DNA of 33,756 bases from the NCBI GenBank assembly GCA_003250835.1, contig QKJL01000014.1, positions 1-33,756 of the forward strand. Direction: 5' to 3'. The notes under the pieces were generated by a model. That model saw nothing but the letters and a program-made list of their open reading frames with translations. It was not told the origin of the DNA and did not search any database. This DNA is from Alphaproteobacteria bacterium. Its GTDB lineage: Bacteria; Pseudomonadota; Alphaproteobacteria; Rs-D84; SZUA-605. A program made the translations under genes and the position numbers. Positions 7,690-16,490 of this stretch are shown piece after piece (the first letter of the stretch is position 1; each line of letters opens with the position of its first letter).

Positions 7690-8370
7690 TTAACGAGTAT
7701 GTATCAGAATGTCTTTAAATGCATCATCCATGGTATAGATAGGAGTGGTTAAAATGCCAGGTTTCCAGCCAGCAGCATTAGATTGTGAAATATTTTTTGT
7801 GCTATCATCTATTAAAAGGCAGTCTGATGAGGTGACAGAATATTCTTGTTCAAAAAGTTGGAAAGTAATCAGTTCTTTTTTTGTATAACATTGACCTGAA
7901 TTAATATCAAATAACCCATCAAAATAAGTATCAAAATCAATATTCCAGTTATCAAAAAAACGACGAATAGTAAATTCAATGTTATCAGTAAAAATAACTT
8001 TTTTACCAGGAAGATCATTTAATAAAGAAAGATCTGTAATAGTATCTTTAACAGCCATTGAAAACTCATGAACTTCAGCATCATTCATAACATAATAATC
8101 ATTAAAAGGTTGTTTGTGTTCAGAAGTTAAAGGATGAATGGAAAAAATTTCATTTTCTAAAGATGTTTGATTAATGACAGTTTGTTCAATACACTGATCA
8201 ACAAGTTGTTTAATATCCAATTCACTTAAATGTGAGCAAACTGTTTTTTTAAGTGCACGACGAAAAGCAGAGTGTCTATTTTTATAAATAATAGATTGAT
8301 TTTCAGGAGTCTTACGATAAAAGCATTCATCAAAATCAATTCCCCAAACAGTATTATCATGAATATGCAT
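7690..8370 (-). CDS. HAD-superfamily hydrolase, nucleotidase-like
   Basis: A phosphatase-type HAD fold. Motif I is DFDE (nucleophile D12, general acid D14), motif II is the threonine in VIFTDN, and motif IV is IDDS (D188, D189). An alpha-helical cap lies between motifs I and II, a pattern seen in pyrimidine 5'-nucleotidase-like HAD-IA enzymes. The substrate is inferred to be a nucleotide or sugar phosphate. The start has AAAGGA 7 nt upstream. Only 11 nt separate it from the PfkB-type kinase gene, so the two are co-transcribed, and a kinase/phosphatase pair acting on nucleosides is plausible. At 226 residues the length is typical. Confidence 0.8.
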   Translation of the reverse strand: MHIHDNTVWGIDFDECFYRKTPENQSIIYKNRHSAFRRALKKTVCSHLSELDIKQLVDQCIEQTVINQTSLENEIFSIHPLTSEHKQPFNDYYVMNDAEVHEFSMAVKDTITDLSLLNDLPGKKVIFTDNIEFTIRRFFDNWNIDFDTYFDGLFDINSGQCYTKKELITFQLFEQEYSVTSSDCLLIDDSTKNISQSNAAGWKPGILTTPIYTMDDAFKDILIHTR

Positions 8371-8381
8371 TATTAAATCCT

Positions 8382-9314
8382 TTAGTTTGGTTTTGCATGT
8401 GGTTGTTGTAAAATTTGATGAGCCATTTCAAATCCTTTGTAGATAGATTCTCTTAATTTCATGTTCTGAGAATATCCATAAATAAAACCGCCTGCAAAAG
8501 CATCTCCAGCTCCTAAAGTGCTAACAGGAGTATCAATTTTATCAGGAACAGGAATAAGCTCTGTTTGTCCATGATCTGAAAGTAAAATCCCTTTTGAACC
8601 TTGTGTAGTGATAAAGATTTTATCAGATTGAAGTTTTTTAATACCTGGTAAAGGGAGTGAATTTAAATAATTCACTTCATTTTCATTGCCAATAATAACA
8701 TCACATAAGTTCATAAAATCTACATCGCGTTGAGTAATATCGCGATGAGAATGAAGAGTGTATACAATTTTTAGGTGTGAAGTGTTTTGAATGAGAGTTT
8801 GTAAAGTTGTATTATCAAAAAATGGAAGAATTTCGCCTTCAAAAAATAAAACAGAAGTCTGTTTGAAAAGTGAAAGAGGAAAGTTTGCTGAATGAAAAAC
8901 AGTTGAAACGCCAAGGTCTGAAACCATGGTACGTTCTCCATCAGGAGTAATTAAAATATAACAGCTAGCACTCGCTTGATTGGGAAGAATGTTAGGTTGA
9001 AAATTAATATTATATTTATGTTGTTCATCTTTAAAAAAATGACCAATAAGGTCATCAGAAATAGTGCCAATAAATTTGCTTACTCCACCAAGATAAGCTA
9101 CTGATGCAAGTGAATTAGAAATTGCCCCACCAGAACTAAATTCACAATCACGCATAGCTTCTTTAAATTGAATTTGTTTTTCCGTTGAAAAAGAATGAAG
9201 ACAGTGAACATGTCCAGAATTAAGTCCGAAAAAATGAATAATGTCAAAAGACACATGTTTGTATAAATCTGTGAATGCTAATCCTATACCAAGGACATCA
9301 ATATGTTTTTCCAT
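8382..9314 (-). CDS. PfkB-family sugar/nucleoside kinase (adenosine-kinase-like)
   Basis: A ribokinase-fold kinase of 310 residues. The N-terminal glycine motif is SGGAISNS and the C-terminal PfkB signature is TLGAGDAFAGG with catalytic D271; GNENE in the middle matches the family Asn-Glu motif. The lid includes the SDLGVST region that follows the substrate-proximal strand. This layout resembles the adenosine-kinase-like branch common in alphaproteobacteria, but the substrate is not certain. No clear Shine-Dalgarno sequence is present. The gene follows the alpha-toroid gene by 37 nt without an obvious promoter and precedes the HAD gene by 11 nt. Confidence 0.85.
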   Translation of the reverse strand: MEKHIDVLGIGLAFTDLYKHVSFDIIHFFGLNSGHVHCLHSFSTEKQIQFKEAMRDCEFSSGGAISNSLASVAYLGGVSKFIGTISDDLIGHFFKDEQHKYNINFQPNILPNQASASCYILITPDGERTMVSDLGVSTVFHSANFPLSLFKQTSVLFFEGEILPFFDNTTLQTLIQNTSHLKIVYTLHSHRDITQRDVDFMNLCDVIIGNENEVNYLNSLPLPGIKKLQSDKIFITTQGSKGILLSDHGQTELIPVPDKIDTPVSTLGAGDAFAGGFIYGYSQNMKLRESIYKGFEMAHQILQQPHAKPN

Positions 9315-9351
9315 AATTAAAAACTAAAGAAAAGTTTAAAAAATGTCAAGA

Positions 9352-10419
9352 TTACAGTTGTGATTGAGAAGATGAGATGTAAAAGTCTAAGCAAGCGCGA
9401 GTTGGTTCTACTTGAGCTTTTAGTGTATTAAAATCTTTCATAAAACCACCACGTGCTTGACGAAGATAATCACCATGAAAGGTGTAGGTCATATGATCTG
9501 TTGCAACAGTATAAGGTTCTGTAACTTGAAAATCAGAGAGAGGTTTCATAAATTTAGAAAGTTCAGCTTTCAATGTATTTATTTGTGAAACATCTGTTAA
9601 AAATGGCAGAATATCAACCATGCCAATCAGTGTTTCACAGTTATTGTTAAGAGGGTTTTTACGATTATTATCTAAGAAACGTTTTACAAGTTTTGAAGAA
9701 AGTGTTAAATCAGATTCATTCGGTTTCACGCGTAAATGATGCGCCAGAACACGAAGCTGGTACGAAGCAAGTGATGGGGTTTGTTTTGCTAAATAATAAC
9801 GATCGGCACGATCTAATGTTTGATATAATTCAGAAAGGTTTGCCATAGAAAGTAAAGACCAAACAATCCCCATATCAGTTGATTTTTTAGTGAGTATTTT
9901 GGGAAAAGAACCATTGGAAAGTTGAATAGAAATAAGAGCATCTTGCCAATCAGAAATTGTTTGATTAAAAGAGGTGTTTCCTGTGGCATCACGATACCAA
10001 ATCGCAGCTGTCAAAGCATATGCCGTTGTCGCAGGATAAATGTTTTTGTCCTTGGGATGATGCACAAGTCCACCATCATAATGTTTGCCATAAAGCGTAT
10101 TACTTTTTAAAAAGGTTAAACCATGTTCGACAGCAGAAAGTAATGAATCATCTTTGGAATGTTGATATGAACGCATCAACGCATAAACAGATTGAGCAGA
10201 GGCAGAAGATTTAATTGCTTTATTTGGACCTTTTAAAAATGAAACAGAATCAGAAAAAGAACCATCAATTTGTTGAGAGCGTAATAAAAATTGAGTGGTA
10301 TCAGAAATAGGTTTAACTGTCGGTTGAAAAAATAAAAATTTTATCCCATAAAATAAAAAGAAAAACAGAATAAGATTGGCTGTCCAAATAATAACGCTGC
10401 GACGATTAAGTGTGATCAT
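9352..10419 (-). CDS. Membrane-anchored alpha/alpha-toroid-like protein of unknown function
   Basis: The protein has 355 residues with one N-terminal membrane helix (about residues 9-32, preceded by basic residues), so the bulk is predicted to be periplasmic. The soluble part is helical with repeats of the form Q-x-(D/N)-G-S-F (QQIDGSFSD, QLSNGSFPK), each followed by an Ala/Tyr-rich helix. That pattern is typical of alpha/alpha toroids such as prenyltransferase/terpene-cyclase-like domains. I do not see the DxDD cyclase motif, so an enzyme activity is not claimed. The start overlaps the end of lnt by 14 nt, so it is translationally coupled to lnt and may act in envelope biogenesis. Confidence 0.65.
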   Translation of the reverse strand: MITLNRRSVIIWTANLILFFFLFYGIKFLFFQPTVKPISDTTQFLLRSQQIDGSFSDSVSFLKGPNKAIKSSASAQSVYALMRSYQHSKDDSLLSAVEHGLTFLKSNTLYGKHYDGGLVHHPKDKNIYPATTAYALTAAIWYRDATGNTSFNQTISDWQDALISIQLSNGSFPKILTKKSTDMGIVWSLLSMANLSELYQTLDRADRYYLAKQTPSLASYQLRVLAHHLRVKPNESDLTLSSKLVKRFLDNNRKNPLNNNCETLIGMVDILPFLTDVSQINTLKAELSKFMKPLSDFQVTEPYTVATDHMTYTFHGDYLRQARGGFMKDFNTLKAQVEPTRACLDFYISSSQSQL

Positions 10420-11914
10420 AACGACGTCTCCAACAAATCCATCCGATAATCAAAGAAAAAATCAACAGGTGAGCCCATGGATAAAAATAAGAAAATAAAG
10501 TAGCAGGTAAAGCAGTCGGAAGGGCTGAATCGATTACACCAACAACACCCAGCGGAATGAGTTTTAAAATACGTCCATACGGATCAATAACGGTGGATAC
10601 ACCACTATATGCTGAGCGAACAACTGGAAGACCTTCTTCAACCGCACGTAATTGTGCTTCGGCGAGATGTTGATACGGTCCCATTGAATTACCATACCAC
10701 GCATCATTTGTTAAAATAAGGATCCAATTAGGGCGATGGGCACGATCAATAAATGAACCTGCGAAAATAGCTTCATAACAAATGGCAGGAGCAAATGATA
10801 AATCAGTATCAGGTAAAAGAGTAATCGCCCCTTCCCCTTCTTTGAAATCAGTTAATCCTTCGGTAATTTTTTTAATTGGCAGTATACCACGAAGCGGAAC
10901 ATATTCACCAAAAGGAACCAGGTGAGATTTAGCATACGTCGCGACAACACCCTGACGATTAAAAACACCTAGCATATTTTGTGGATTATCTTCAGAACGT
11001 GAAATAAAACCAGTAATTAAATAAGAATCATCTGTTTGTAAAACGTCAACCGCTTCATCACGTAACATTGAATTATGAAGCAAATCAAATGCCACGGCAC
11101 TTTCCGCCCAAATCACAATATCAGTCGCCTTAGGAACAAGAGAAAGCTTCCGATGAAATTCAAAATTATTACGAAGTTCTGAACGTTTCCATTTCATCTT
11201 TTGTGAAAGACCGGTTTGAACAATTTTTAAGGTTGTATCACGGTATGTGGTCGGTTGAAGATGCGAAAATCCAAAAGAGGTCAACCCAACCCAGATGGTC
11301 AGAATGAGGCCGATAAAAATCTTTTCCATATAACTTAAATGAATGCGTAAGGCTGTAAAGCGAGCAAAGATTAAGTAAAAGATTGAAAATAGTAAAAGAG
11401 TTAAAAATGAAAGCCCAAGTGTACCAATGATTGAAATGCTTTGCAAAACAGGAAGGGTATCCACCCAAATCGCGCCCATCTTATTCCATGGTAACCCAGT
11501 AAAGATCCAACCGCGCACCCATTCGAAAACAGCAAAAGAAGAAATAAATAATAAAATACGATTTAATCGTGTCCCGCCATAAAAACTAAAACGAGCAGGT
11601 AAGGCAAAAAAGAGTCCCATTACAAGCCCACTGCCTAAATAGACAAAAGGAATAAGCCATCCAAACATACGAAGCATATAAGCGTCAACCATAAGGGCAT
11701 TGGCAATCCAATAAAGACCAACGATAAAGTGTCCTGCCCCAAATAAATACCCAGAAGTAAAAGCTTGTTTATAAGAAGTCGCATTAAAGAGAAAATAGAA
11801 AAAGCCAATAAAGCAAATCCCACTCAGCCATTGCAAGTAAAAAGGTGCAAACCCAAAGGCAGATAATCCCCCAAGGATAAAGATCAATAATGATGTTAAA
11901 AGTCTCTGTTTCAT
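10406..11914 (-). CDS. lnt: Apolipoprotein N-acyltransferase
   Basis: Inner-membrane enzyme that adds the third acyl chain to the N-terminal cysteine of lipoproteins. The N-terminal half has several membrane helices; the C-terminal half is a nitrilase-type domain. The catalytic triad is visible: E271 in WAESAV, K329 in YAKSHLVPFGEY, and C379 in PAICYEAIF. A final hydrophobic helix and a basic tail follow. The length of 502 residues is standard. It lies 40 nt after ybeY in the alphaproteobacterial miaB–ybeY–lnt order; phoH and the CorC-like gene often found in this cluster are absent here. Its upstream partner in the pathway, LspA, is encoded at 24382-24900. Confidence 0.96.
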   Translation of the reverse strand: MKQRLLTSLLIFILGGLSAFGFAPFYLQWLSGICFIGFFYFLFNATSYKQAFTSGYLFGAGHFIVGLYWIANALMVDAYMLRMFGWLIPFVYLGSGLVMGLFFALPARFSFYGGTRLNRILLFISSFAVFEWVRGWIFTGLPWNKMGAIWVDTLPVLQSISIIGTLGLSFLTLLLFSIFYLIFARFTALRIHLSYMEKIFIGLILTIWVGLTSFGFSHLQPTTYRDTTLKIVQTGLSQKMKWKRSELRNNFEFHRKLSLVPKATDIVIWAESAVAFDLLHNSMLRDEAVDVLQTDDSYLITGFISRSEDNPQNMLGVFNRQGVVATYAKSHLVPFGEYVPLRGILPIKKITEGLTDFKEGEGAITLLPDTDLSFAPAICYEAIFAGSFIDRAHRPNWILILTNDAWYGNSMGPYQHLAEAQLRAVEEGLPVVRSAYSGVSTVIDPYGRILKLIPLGVVGVIDSALPTALPATLFSYFYPWAHLLIFSLIIGWICWRRRYDHT

Positions 11915-11954
11915 AAGACTCAGTTATACAGAGGAAGTCTTAAAAGCGCAAGAG

Positions 11955-12407
11955 TTATGATGAATAAGGATTATCAATATCGAATTGTTTAAGAAGGTCG
12001 ATTTCTTCCAATTGCATTTCATCTGCATCTGCGTCATCAATATGATCATGTCCCATAAGGTGTAAGAACCCATGGATCAATAAATGCGTAAAGTGATCGT
12101 GAACAGAAATACCAAGATCTTCTGCTTCACGAACCAGTGTGTCAATCGACAGAACAATATCACCCAGTAATTTATCATCCCCAGTTTCAAAAGAAAGAAC
12201 GTTGGTCGCACTATCTTTACCACGAAATTCTGAATTCAGTTTTTTAATATGAAGGTCATCTGTTAAGACAATTGAAATTTCAGCCAAAGGATGAAGATCA
12301 AATTGAGGTGCAATTTTTTCCAACACAAAACGAACATCTGCCGCTGGCGTTTCAAAATGCTCACTCCATAAAAATTCAGCTTGATTCAGAATGTCGATGT
12401 TTAACAT
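11955..12407 (-). CDS. ybeY: Endoribonuclease YbeY
   Basis: Metal-dependent RNase involved in 16S rRNA 3'-end maturation and ribosome quality control. The zinc site H-x3-H-x5-H is complete at H112, H116 and H122 within HGFLHLMGHDH, and the upstream DSATNVLSF motif is present. At 150 residues it is full length. AAAGGGAC precedes the start. The 5' end overlaps miaB by 7 nt, showing tight coupling. Confidence 0.96.
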   Translation of the reverse strand: MLNIDILNQAEFLWSEHFETPAADVRFVLEKIAPQFDLHPLAEISIVLTDDLHIKKLNSEFRGKDSATNVLSFETGDDKLLGDIVLSIDTLVREAEDLGISVHDHFTHLLIHGFLHLMGHDHIDDADADEMQLEEIDLLKQFDIDNPYSS

Positions 12408-13690
12408 AGTTGTCCCTTTAGTGTTGTGGTATTGGCTTTGGTAATTTCTACTTCAATAATTTTACCAATCAGGCTTTCATCTTTTGGTAAGACAACTGTT
12501 TGCATGTTTTCAGAACGACAGATAATAATATTTGGATTATCACGTCCAACATGTTCCACTAATACTTTGATTTTTTGCCCAACACAGCTTTCGTTAAATT
12601 CACGTTGAATATCTTTCAATAAAGTTTGTAATTTTTCTAAACGATCTTGCGCAACGTCTGGATCAATTTGATCCGGTAAAAGAGCCGCACCAGTATGTGG
12701 GCGTTTAGAATATTTAAAGCTAAATGATTGGATGGGACGTACACGACGAACCGCATCAAGAGTATCTTCGAAATCAGCATCACTTTCACCAGGGAAGCCA
12801 ACGATAAAATCAGATGAAACTTGGATATTTGGATTCGCTGCTTTCAGTTTATCAATAATTGCAAAATATTGATCACGAGTATAACGACGATTCATGCGTT
12901 TTAATGTTTTATCTCCACCTGCTTGAATAGGCAGATAAATAAATGGGATCAGTTTTGGTTCCGTACGATATAAATCAATCAATTCATCAGTCAGGCAAGT
13001 CGGATAAGATGTCGTAAAGCGAATACGTTGAACATTATCTAACTTAGCGGTTTCACGCACAAGATCAGCCAAATTCTTTCCATTATCATCTTGGTAATTA
13101 TTTACATTTTGCCCAAGGAAATTAATTTCGATTGCTCCAAGTTTAACCAAATGACGAACTTCATCCATAACTTTATCAAAAGGACGAGAAACTTCACGGC
13201 CGCGTGTAAATGGTACGATACAATAAGTACAGAAATGATTACATCCTTCTTGAATAGATACAAACGCAGCAGCAGCGGTATCGGTCGCCATTGGAAGCTC
13301 ATCAAATTTATCAACACCATGCGTATCAACATCAATATCACGGAAATCTTTTGCAAGGTTATGAAGAAGAAGGTGCCAAGCCTGTGGCCCATACACATAA
13401 TCAACATATGGGGCACGACGATAAATTTCTTTACCAGATTCTTTGGCTACACAGCCAATCACGGCAATCTTCGTAGTATCTTTTTTCTTCTTTTTGATAC
13501 GTCCTAATTCAGAGAATACCTTATCCGTTGCTTTTTCACGGACAGAACAGGTGTTCAAAACAACTAAATCAGCGGTATCAGGGGTCGACGATAATGTCCA
13601 TCCATTATGAATAAGGGCATCACGTAATCGATCACTGTCATATACGTTCATCTGACAGCCAAATGTATAAATGTAAAACTGTTTTGTCAT
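12401..13690 (-). CDS. miaB: tRNA-2-methylthio-N6-dimethylallyladenosine synthase
   Basis: Radical-SAM methylthiotransferase that modifies A37 of tRNAs reading UNN codons. The N-terminal UPF0004 domain has cysteines C12, C48 and C80 for the auxiliary cluster. The radical-SAM CxxxCxxC is C150, C154 and C157 (CNHFCTYC). A TRAM-like beta domain occupies the C-terminus. The length of 429 residues is usual. The start ATG overlaps by one base the stop codon of the 47-residue membrane protein upstream. Confidence 0.96.
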   Translation of the reverse strand: MTKQFYIYTFGCQMNVYDSDRLRDALIHNGWTLSSTPDTADLVVLNTCSVREKATDKVFSELGRIKKKKKDTTKIAVIGCVAKESGKEIYRRAPYVDYVYGPQAWHLLLHNLAKDFRDIDVDTHGVDKFDELPMATDTAAAAFVSIQEGCNHFCTYCIVPFTRGREVSRPFDKVMDEVRHLVKLGAIEINFLGQNVNNYQDDNGKNLADLVRETAKLDNVQRIRFTTSYPTCLTDELIDLYRTEPKLIPFIYLPIQAGGDKTLKRMNRRYTRDQYFAIIDKLKAANPNIQVSSDFIVGFPGESDADFEDTLDAVRRVRPIQSFSFKYSKRPHTGAALLPDQIDPDVAQDRLEKLQTLLKDIQREFNESCVGQKIKVLVEHVGRDNPNIIICRSENMQTVVLPKDESLIGKIIEVEITKANTTTLKGQLC

Positions 13691-13833
13691 TATTTAATTA
13701 CCGCCGGATTTTCAATAATTTTTTCAGCTTTTTTAACAACAGGTGGTAATGTCCAAAACATCAATGTGATGATTGAAATCAAAACGGCCCAAATAATATA
13801 TTTTTTCAAAGGTGATTTTTGACGACGTCGCAT
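13690..13833 (-). CDS. Small single-pass membrane protein, 47 aa
   Basis: The short frame begins MRRRQKSPLKKYIIWAVLIS: a basic N-terminus, one membrane helix (about residues 12-29) ending TLPPVVKK, and a charged C-terminal tail. AAAAGGA lies 7 nt before the ATG, and the TAA shares one base with the miaB start, so translation is coupled. A good promoter is placed just upstream (13875-13902), making this the first gene of the miaB run. By charge distribution the N-terminus is cytoplasmic. Function is unknown; I recognise no family. Confidence 0.7.
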   Translation of the reverse strand: MRRRQKSPLKKYIIWAVLISIITLMFWTLPPVVKKAEKIIENPAVIK

Positions 13834-13874
13834 ATTTAAATCCTTTTAAGTTCCTGTAATTTGAATCATTTCTG

Positions 13875-13902
13875 AGTATAATTAGAATCAGGCAAACTTC
13901 AA
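13875..13902 (-). promoter_or_regulatory. Promoter of the 47-aa gene and miaB operon
   Basis: On the minus strand TTGAAG (13897-13902), a 16-nt spacer and TATACT (13875-13880). It is divergent from the promoter of protein A, with 18 nt between them. Confidence 0.65.
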
Positions 13903-13920
13903 GTAAAAATAAAACATAAA

Positions 13921-13955
13921 AAAGCCTTTTATTTACAATGGTTTTGTGATATAAT
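13921..13955 (+). promoter_or_regulatory. Promoter of protein A, conserved block shared with protein B
   Basis: The block begins AAAGCCTTTT and ends with an extended -10, TGATATAAT (TATAAT at 13950-13955). It matches the block at 30784-30818 at 29 of 35 positions with identical spacing. The -35 is poor, so the extended -10 or an activator at AAAGCCTTTT may compensate. Confidence 0.65.
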
Positions 13956-13989
13956 TGACCCTATTGAGAGATATAACGAAGGAGAAGTT

Positions 13990-16371
13990 ATGAAAAAAAA
14001 GGCCTTTTTTCTAACAATTTTAACACTATTTTCAGGTGCTGTGCTAAGTGCAAACGCTTATACACCGCCAAAAAGAAATCTAGATAATTCAAATACTGCA
14101 TCGCGCGCAGGTCGTTCATCACAGAGTACAGCGCGTCGTGGTCGTGTACGAATTGGAAATGGAATTGTGACAGCAGCCCCAGTATCAAGCACAACAGTAA
14201 CAGTGGGGTCAACAGGTGGCGTAACGTCAGCAACATCAGGTGTAGTAGTAGAAGAAGCAACTGTATCACAAAGTTTAAGCTTGTATGAATGTTCAAAAGA
14301 ATACACATCATGTTTGGAAAAACCTGGTATCTGTGATTATGGACTAAAAAACTGTAAAAAATATCTCGTATCATCAGTGGGCTCAATCACAGCTGATGAC
14401 ATTACAACAACTGATAATGGCTCAACATATACGGTAATTACGACAAATCCTCATAATTTGTACGCAGGCCTTGAAATCCGTATGACTGATGCAGCAGGTT
14501 CTTCAGTGGTAACAAAAGTATCAGCCGCAACATCAGCATTACAATTTACAGTGACAAACCCAGATGTAACAGTTGATTTAGCAGGATATACAACAATCTC
14601 ATTGATATCTTCATCTGTATTGGCATCATCATTCGCAAGTGAAAAGGGTGTATACTGTGAAGATGTGATCACAAACCAATGTGCAGCAGATATCACAGCA
14701 TCAGATGTATATCCATATGTAACACAACAAATGGAACAAGAATTCTTTATTACAGATTACGCATCATGCCGTAATGAATACACACGTTGTGTAAAAGACC
14801 CTCAAGTATGTGGATCTGATTATACAGGATGTGTAGATTTCTTGGTAACAGATACACGTAACGCAACATCAGCATCAGGCGTACATACATGTTCAGTAAG
14901 AAAATTAACATGTGAAGTAGATGAAATGCAAAGTTGTTATGATACATGTACACAAACAAATGCAATTGAAAGAGCAGAATGTATTACAGAATGCCAAGAA
15001 ACAACAGAAGCAATCACAACAATCTGTAAAACAAAATATAAAGCATGTTTACAAGAAGAAGGTGGAGCAATTGCTGGATACTCAAGTATGTCTGACAGTG
15101 ATACAACATCATTCTATAGTGCATTCCAAGAACGCGTACGTAGCTGTGATGATGAAGTATTTACACGTTGTAAGTTAAGTGCACAGGAACAATTAGATAT
15201 TGAAACATATGCATTAAATGATTACTTACGTAATGTGGATCAAGCATTGGTAACATACAATGAAACACATGGAAAAATCAAATGGACACAAGCATTAGAC
15301 TGTGTTGATAAAGTGGATGAATGTATGAAACAACACTGTGGTGAAGACTATAAAAACTGTTTAACAACAACAGGTCAACCAGATGAAATTACATTGAATA
15401 ATTTTAAATCATACTGTCAACGTGATTTAGTAAGTTGTTCTGAATTACGTGTAAGTGCTGGAATGCAAGGATACCAATTCTTAGCAAACCCAGATGTAGA
15501 CGGTGTATCACAAGTATGGGATGACTTTGTTGAAAACAAAATGTTGGCTCATGGTGCAAAAGTAGAAGTAGAACGTCGTGAATTAGATCGTGAATTAGAA
15601 GTATTAATTTCACGTGCTAACAAAAAATGTAACGACTTAGGTGGTCAATTCACATACGAACGTATGGAATTAGAAGTATTTTCTAAGAAATACGGCGATA
15701 GTCACACAACTGCAGATAACTTAGGTGGAAGTGTATTACATGGAACAAATACAAAAGCATTAAAAGAAGATAACTTCTATGAAAAAGCTGTGTGTCAATT
15801 CCCTGTTGAAATGCGTCGTTCTAACGTAGTGCAAGGTGAATCTAAAATGTTTGGCTTTGGTGATAAATTCACATGTGATGAAGCAACATTCGGAGTAGGA
15901 CCAAAAGTAAGTGACCGTAAAAATTCAGAAGCATGGGGTACTGTAATTGGTGCTGTTGTGGGTGCTGCTGGCGGTGGATTTGCTGGAAAGAAATTACAAG
16001 GGGATAATGGTCTATGGAAAGGTAAAAATGGCACAGACGATAAAAAAGCTGGTGGTAAATGGGTAGGAGCTGCAGCTGGTGGAGTTGTTGCTGGTACTCT
16101 TGGTGGTTTGGCTGGAAATGCAATTGGTAAAAGCAATGATGATAAAAAAGAAAAAGAAGCTTTGAAAGAAGAATCTAAAAACTGGGCTTGTTTTACTGGA
16201 TCACATAAATTAGCTGATTTTGCTGGAGAATACCAAGTAAACACACCTCAAGAATTTATTGATCTTGATGAATTCTACACAAAGAACCCTGAATTAGTGG
16301 TGCAACGTGGTGAATTTAGTAACGGATCAAACACAAGCAATAAATCATCATCTAATGGAGACTTTTTCTAA
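13990..16371 (+). CDS. Large secreted cysteine-rich protein with glycine-zipper segments (protein A)
   Basis: No named family is recognised. The 793-residue protein begins with a Sec signal peptide (MKKKAFFLTILTLFSGAVLS, likely cut after ANA, residue 24). A Ser/Arg/Gly-rich segment follows, then a Val/Thr/Ser-rich linker to about residue 95. The body carries repeated cysteine units: C101/108/115/122 and C260/267/274/281 are four cysteines each exactly seven residues apart, and C438/445/450/457 is a variant. A common sub-motif is C-x3-Y-x2-C. Near the C-terminus two Gly/Ala-rich segments (about 649-666 and 692-713) have GxxxG glycine-zipper spacing and could insert in a membrane. The tail is Ser/Asn-rich. 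GAAGGAGAAG gives a strong ribosome site. Export and disulfide bonding are inferred. Confidence 0.8.
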   Translation: MKKKAFFLTILTLFSGAVLSANAYTPPKRNLDNSNTASRAGRSSQSTARRGRVRIGNGIVTAAPVSSTTVTVGSTGGVTSATSGVVVEEATVSQSLSLYECSKEYTSCLEKPGICDYGLKNCKKYLVSSVGSITADDITTTDNGSTYTVITTNPHNLYAGLEIRMTDAAGSSVVTKVSAATSALQFTVTNPDVTVDLAGYTTISLISSSVLASSFASEKGVYCEDVITNQCAADITASDVYPYVTQQMEQEFFITDYASCRNEYTRCVKDPQVCGSDYTGCVDFLVTDTRNATSASGVHTCSVRKLTCEVDEMQSCYDTCTQTNAIERAECITECQETTEAITTICKTKYKACLQEEGGAIAGYSSMSDSDTTSFYSAFQERVRSCDDEVFTRCKLSAQEQLDIETYALNDYLRNVDQALVTYNETHGKIKWTQALDCVDKVDECMKQHCGEDYKNCLTTTGQPDEITLNNFKSYCQRDLVSCSELRVSAGMQGYQFLANPDVDGVSQVWDDFVENKMLAHGAKVEVERRELDRELEVLISRANKKCNDLGGQFTYERMELEVFSKKYGDSHTTADNLGGSVLHGTNTKALKEDNFYEKAVCQFPVEMRRSNVVQGESKMFGFGDKFTCDEATFGVGPKVSDRKNSEAWGTVIGAVVGAAGGGFAGKKLQGDNGLWKGKNGTDDKKAGGKWVGAAAGGVVAGTLGGLAGNAIGKSNDDKKEKEALKEESKNWACFTGSHKLADFAGEYQVNTPQEFIDLDEFYTKNPELVVQRGEFSNGSNTSNKSSSNGDFF

Positions 16372-16391
16372 AGGATGAATGGTAAAAAGAC

Positions 16392-16419
16392 TTGACTCTG
16401 AGGATCTTTGATCTATAAT
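16392..16419 (+). promoter_or_regulatory. rimP-nusA-infB promoter
   Basis: TTGACT (16392-16397), a 16-nt spacer and TATAAT (16414-16419) is a near-consensus sigma-70 promoter, located between the stop codon of protein A and rimP. Confidence 0.7.
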
Positions 16420-16439
16420 AGTCTATATTGTTGATATTA

Positions 16440-16470
16440 TGAAAAGAGTGGGGAAACCCGCTCTTTTTAA
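16440..16470 (+). terminator. Leader hairpin of rimP: attenuator, or terminator of protein A
   Basis: A GAGTGGG and CCCGCTC stem with a GAAA tetraloop is followed by five T. It lies about 20-45 nt after the expected rimP transcription start, so the same element can act as an attenuator for rimP-nusA-infB as well as stopping read-through from protein A. Confidence 0.7.
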
Positions 16471-16490
16471 AAATGATAAAAGGACGATAA

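Noticed and set aside
14058-14386. Minus-strand open frames within protein A, and similar frames inside PFOR, nusA, infB and others
   Set aside because: They lack ribosome sites and recognisable domains and lie wholly within well-supported genes on the other strand.
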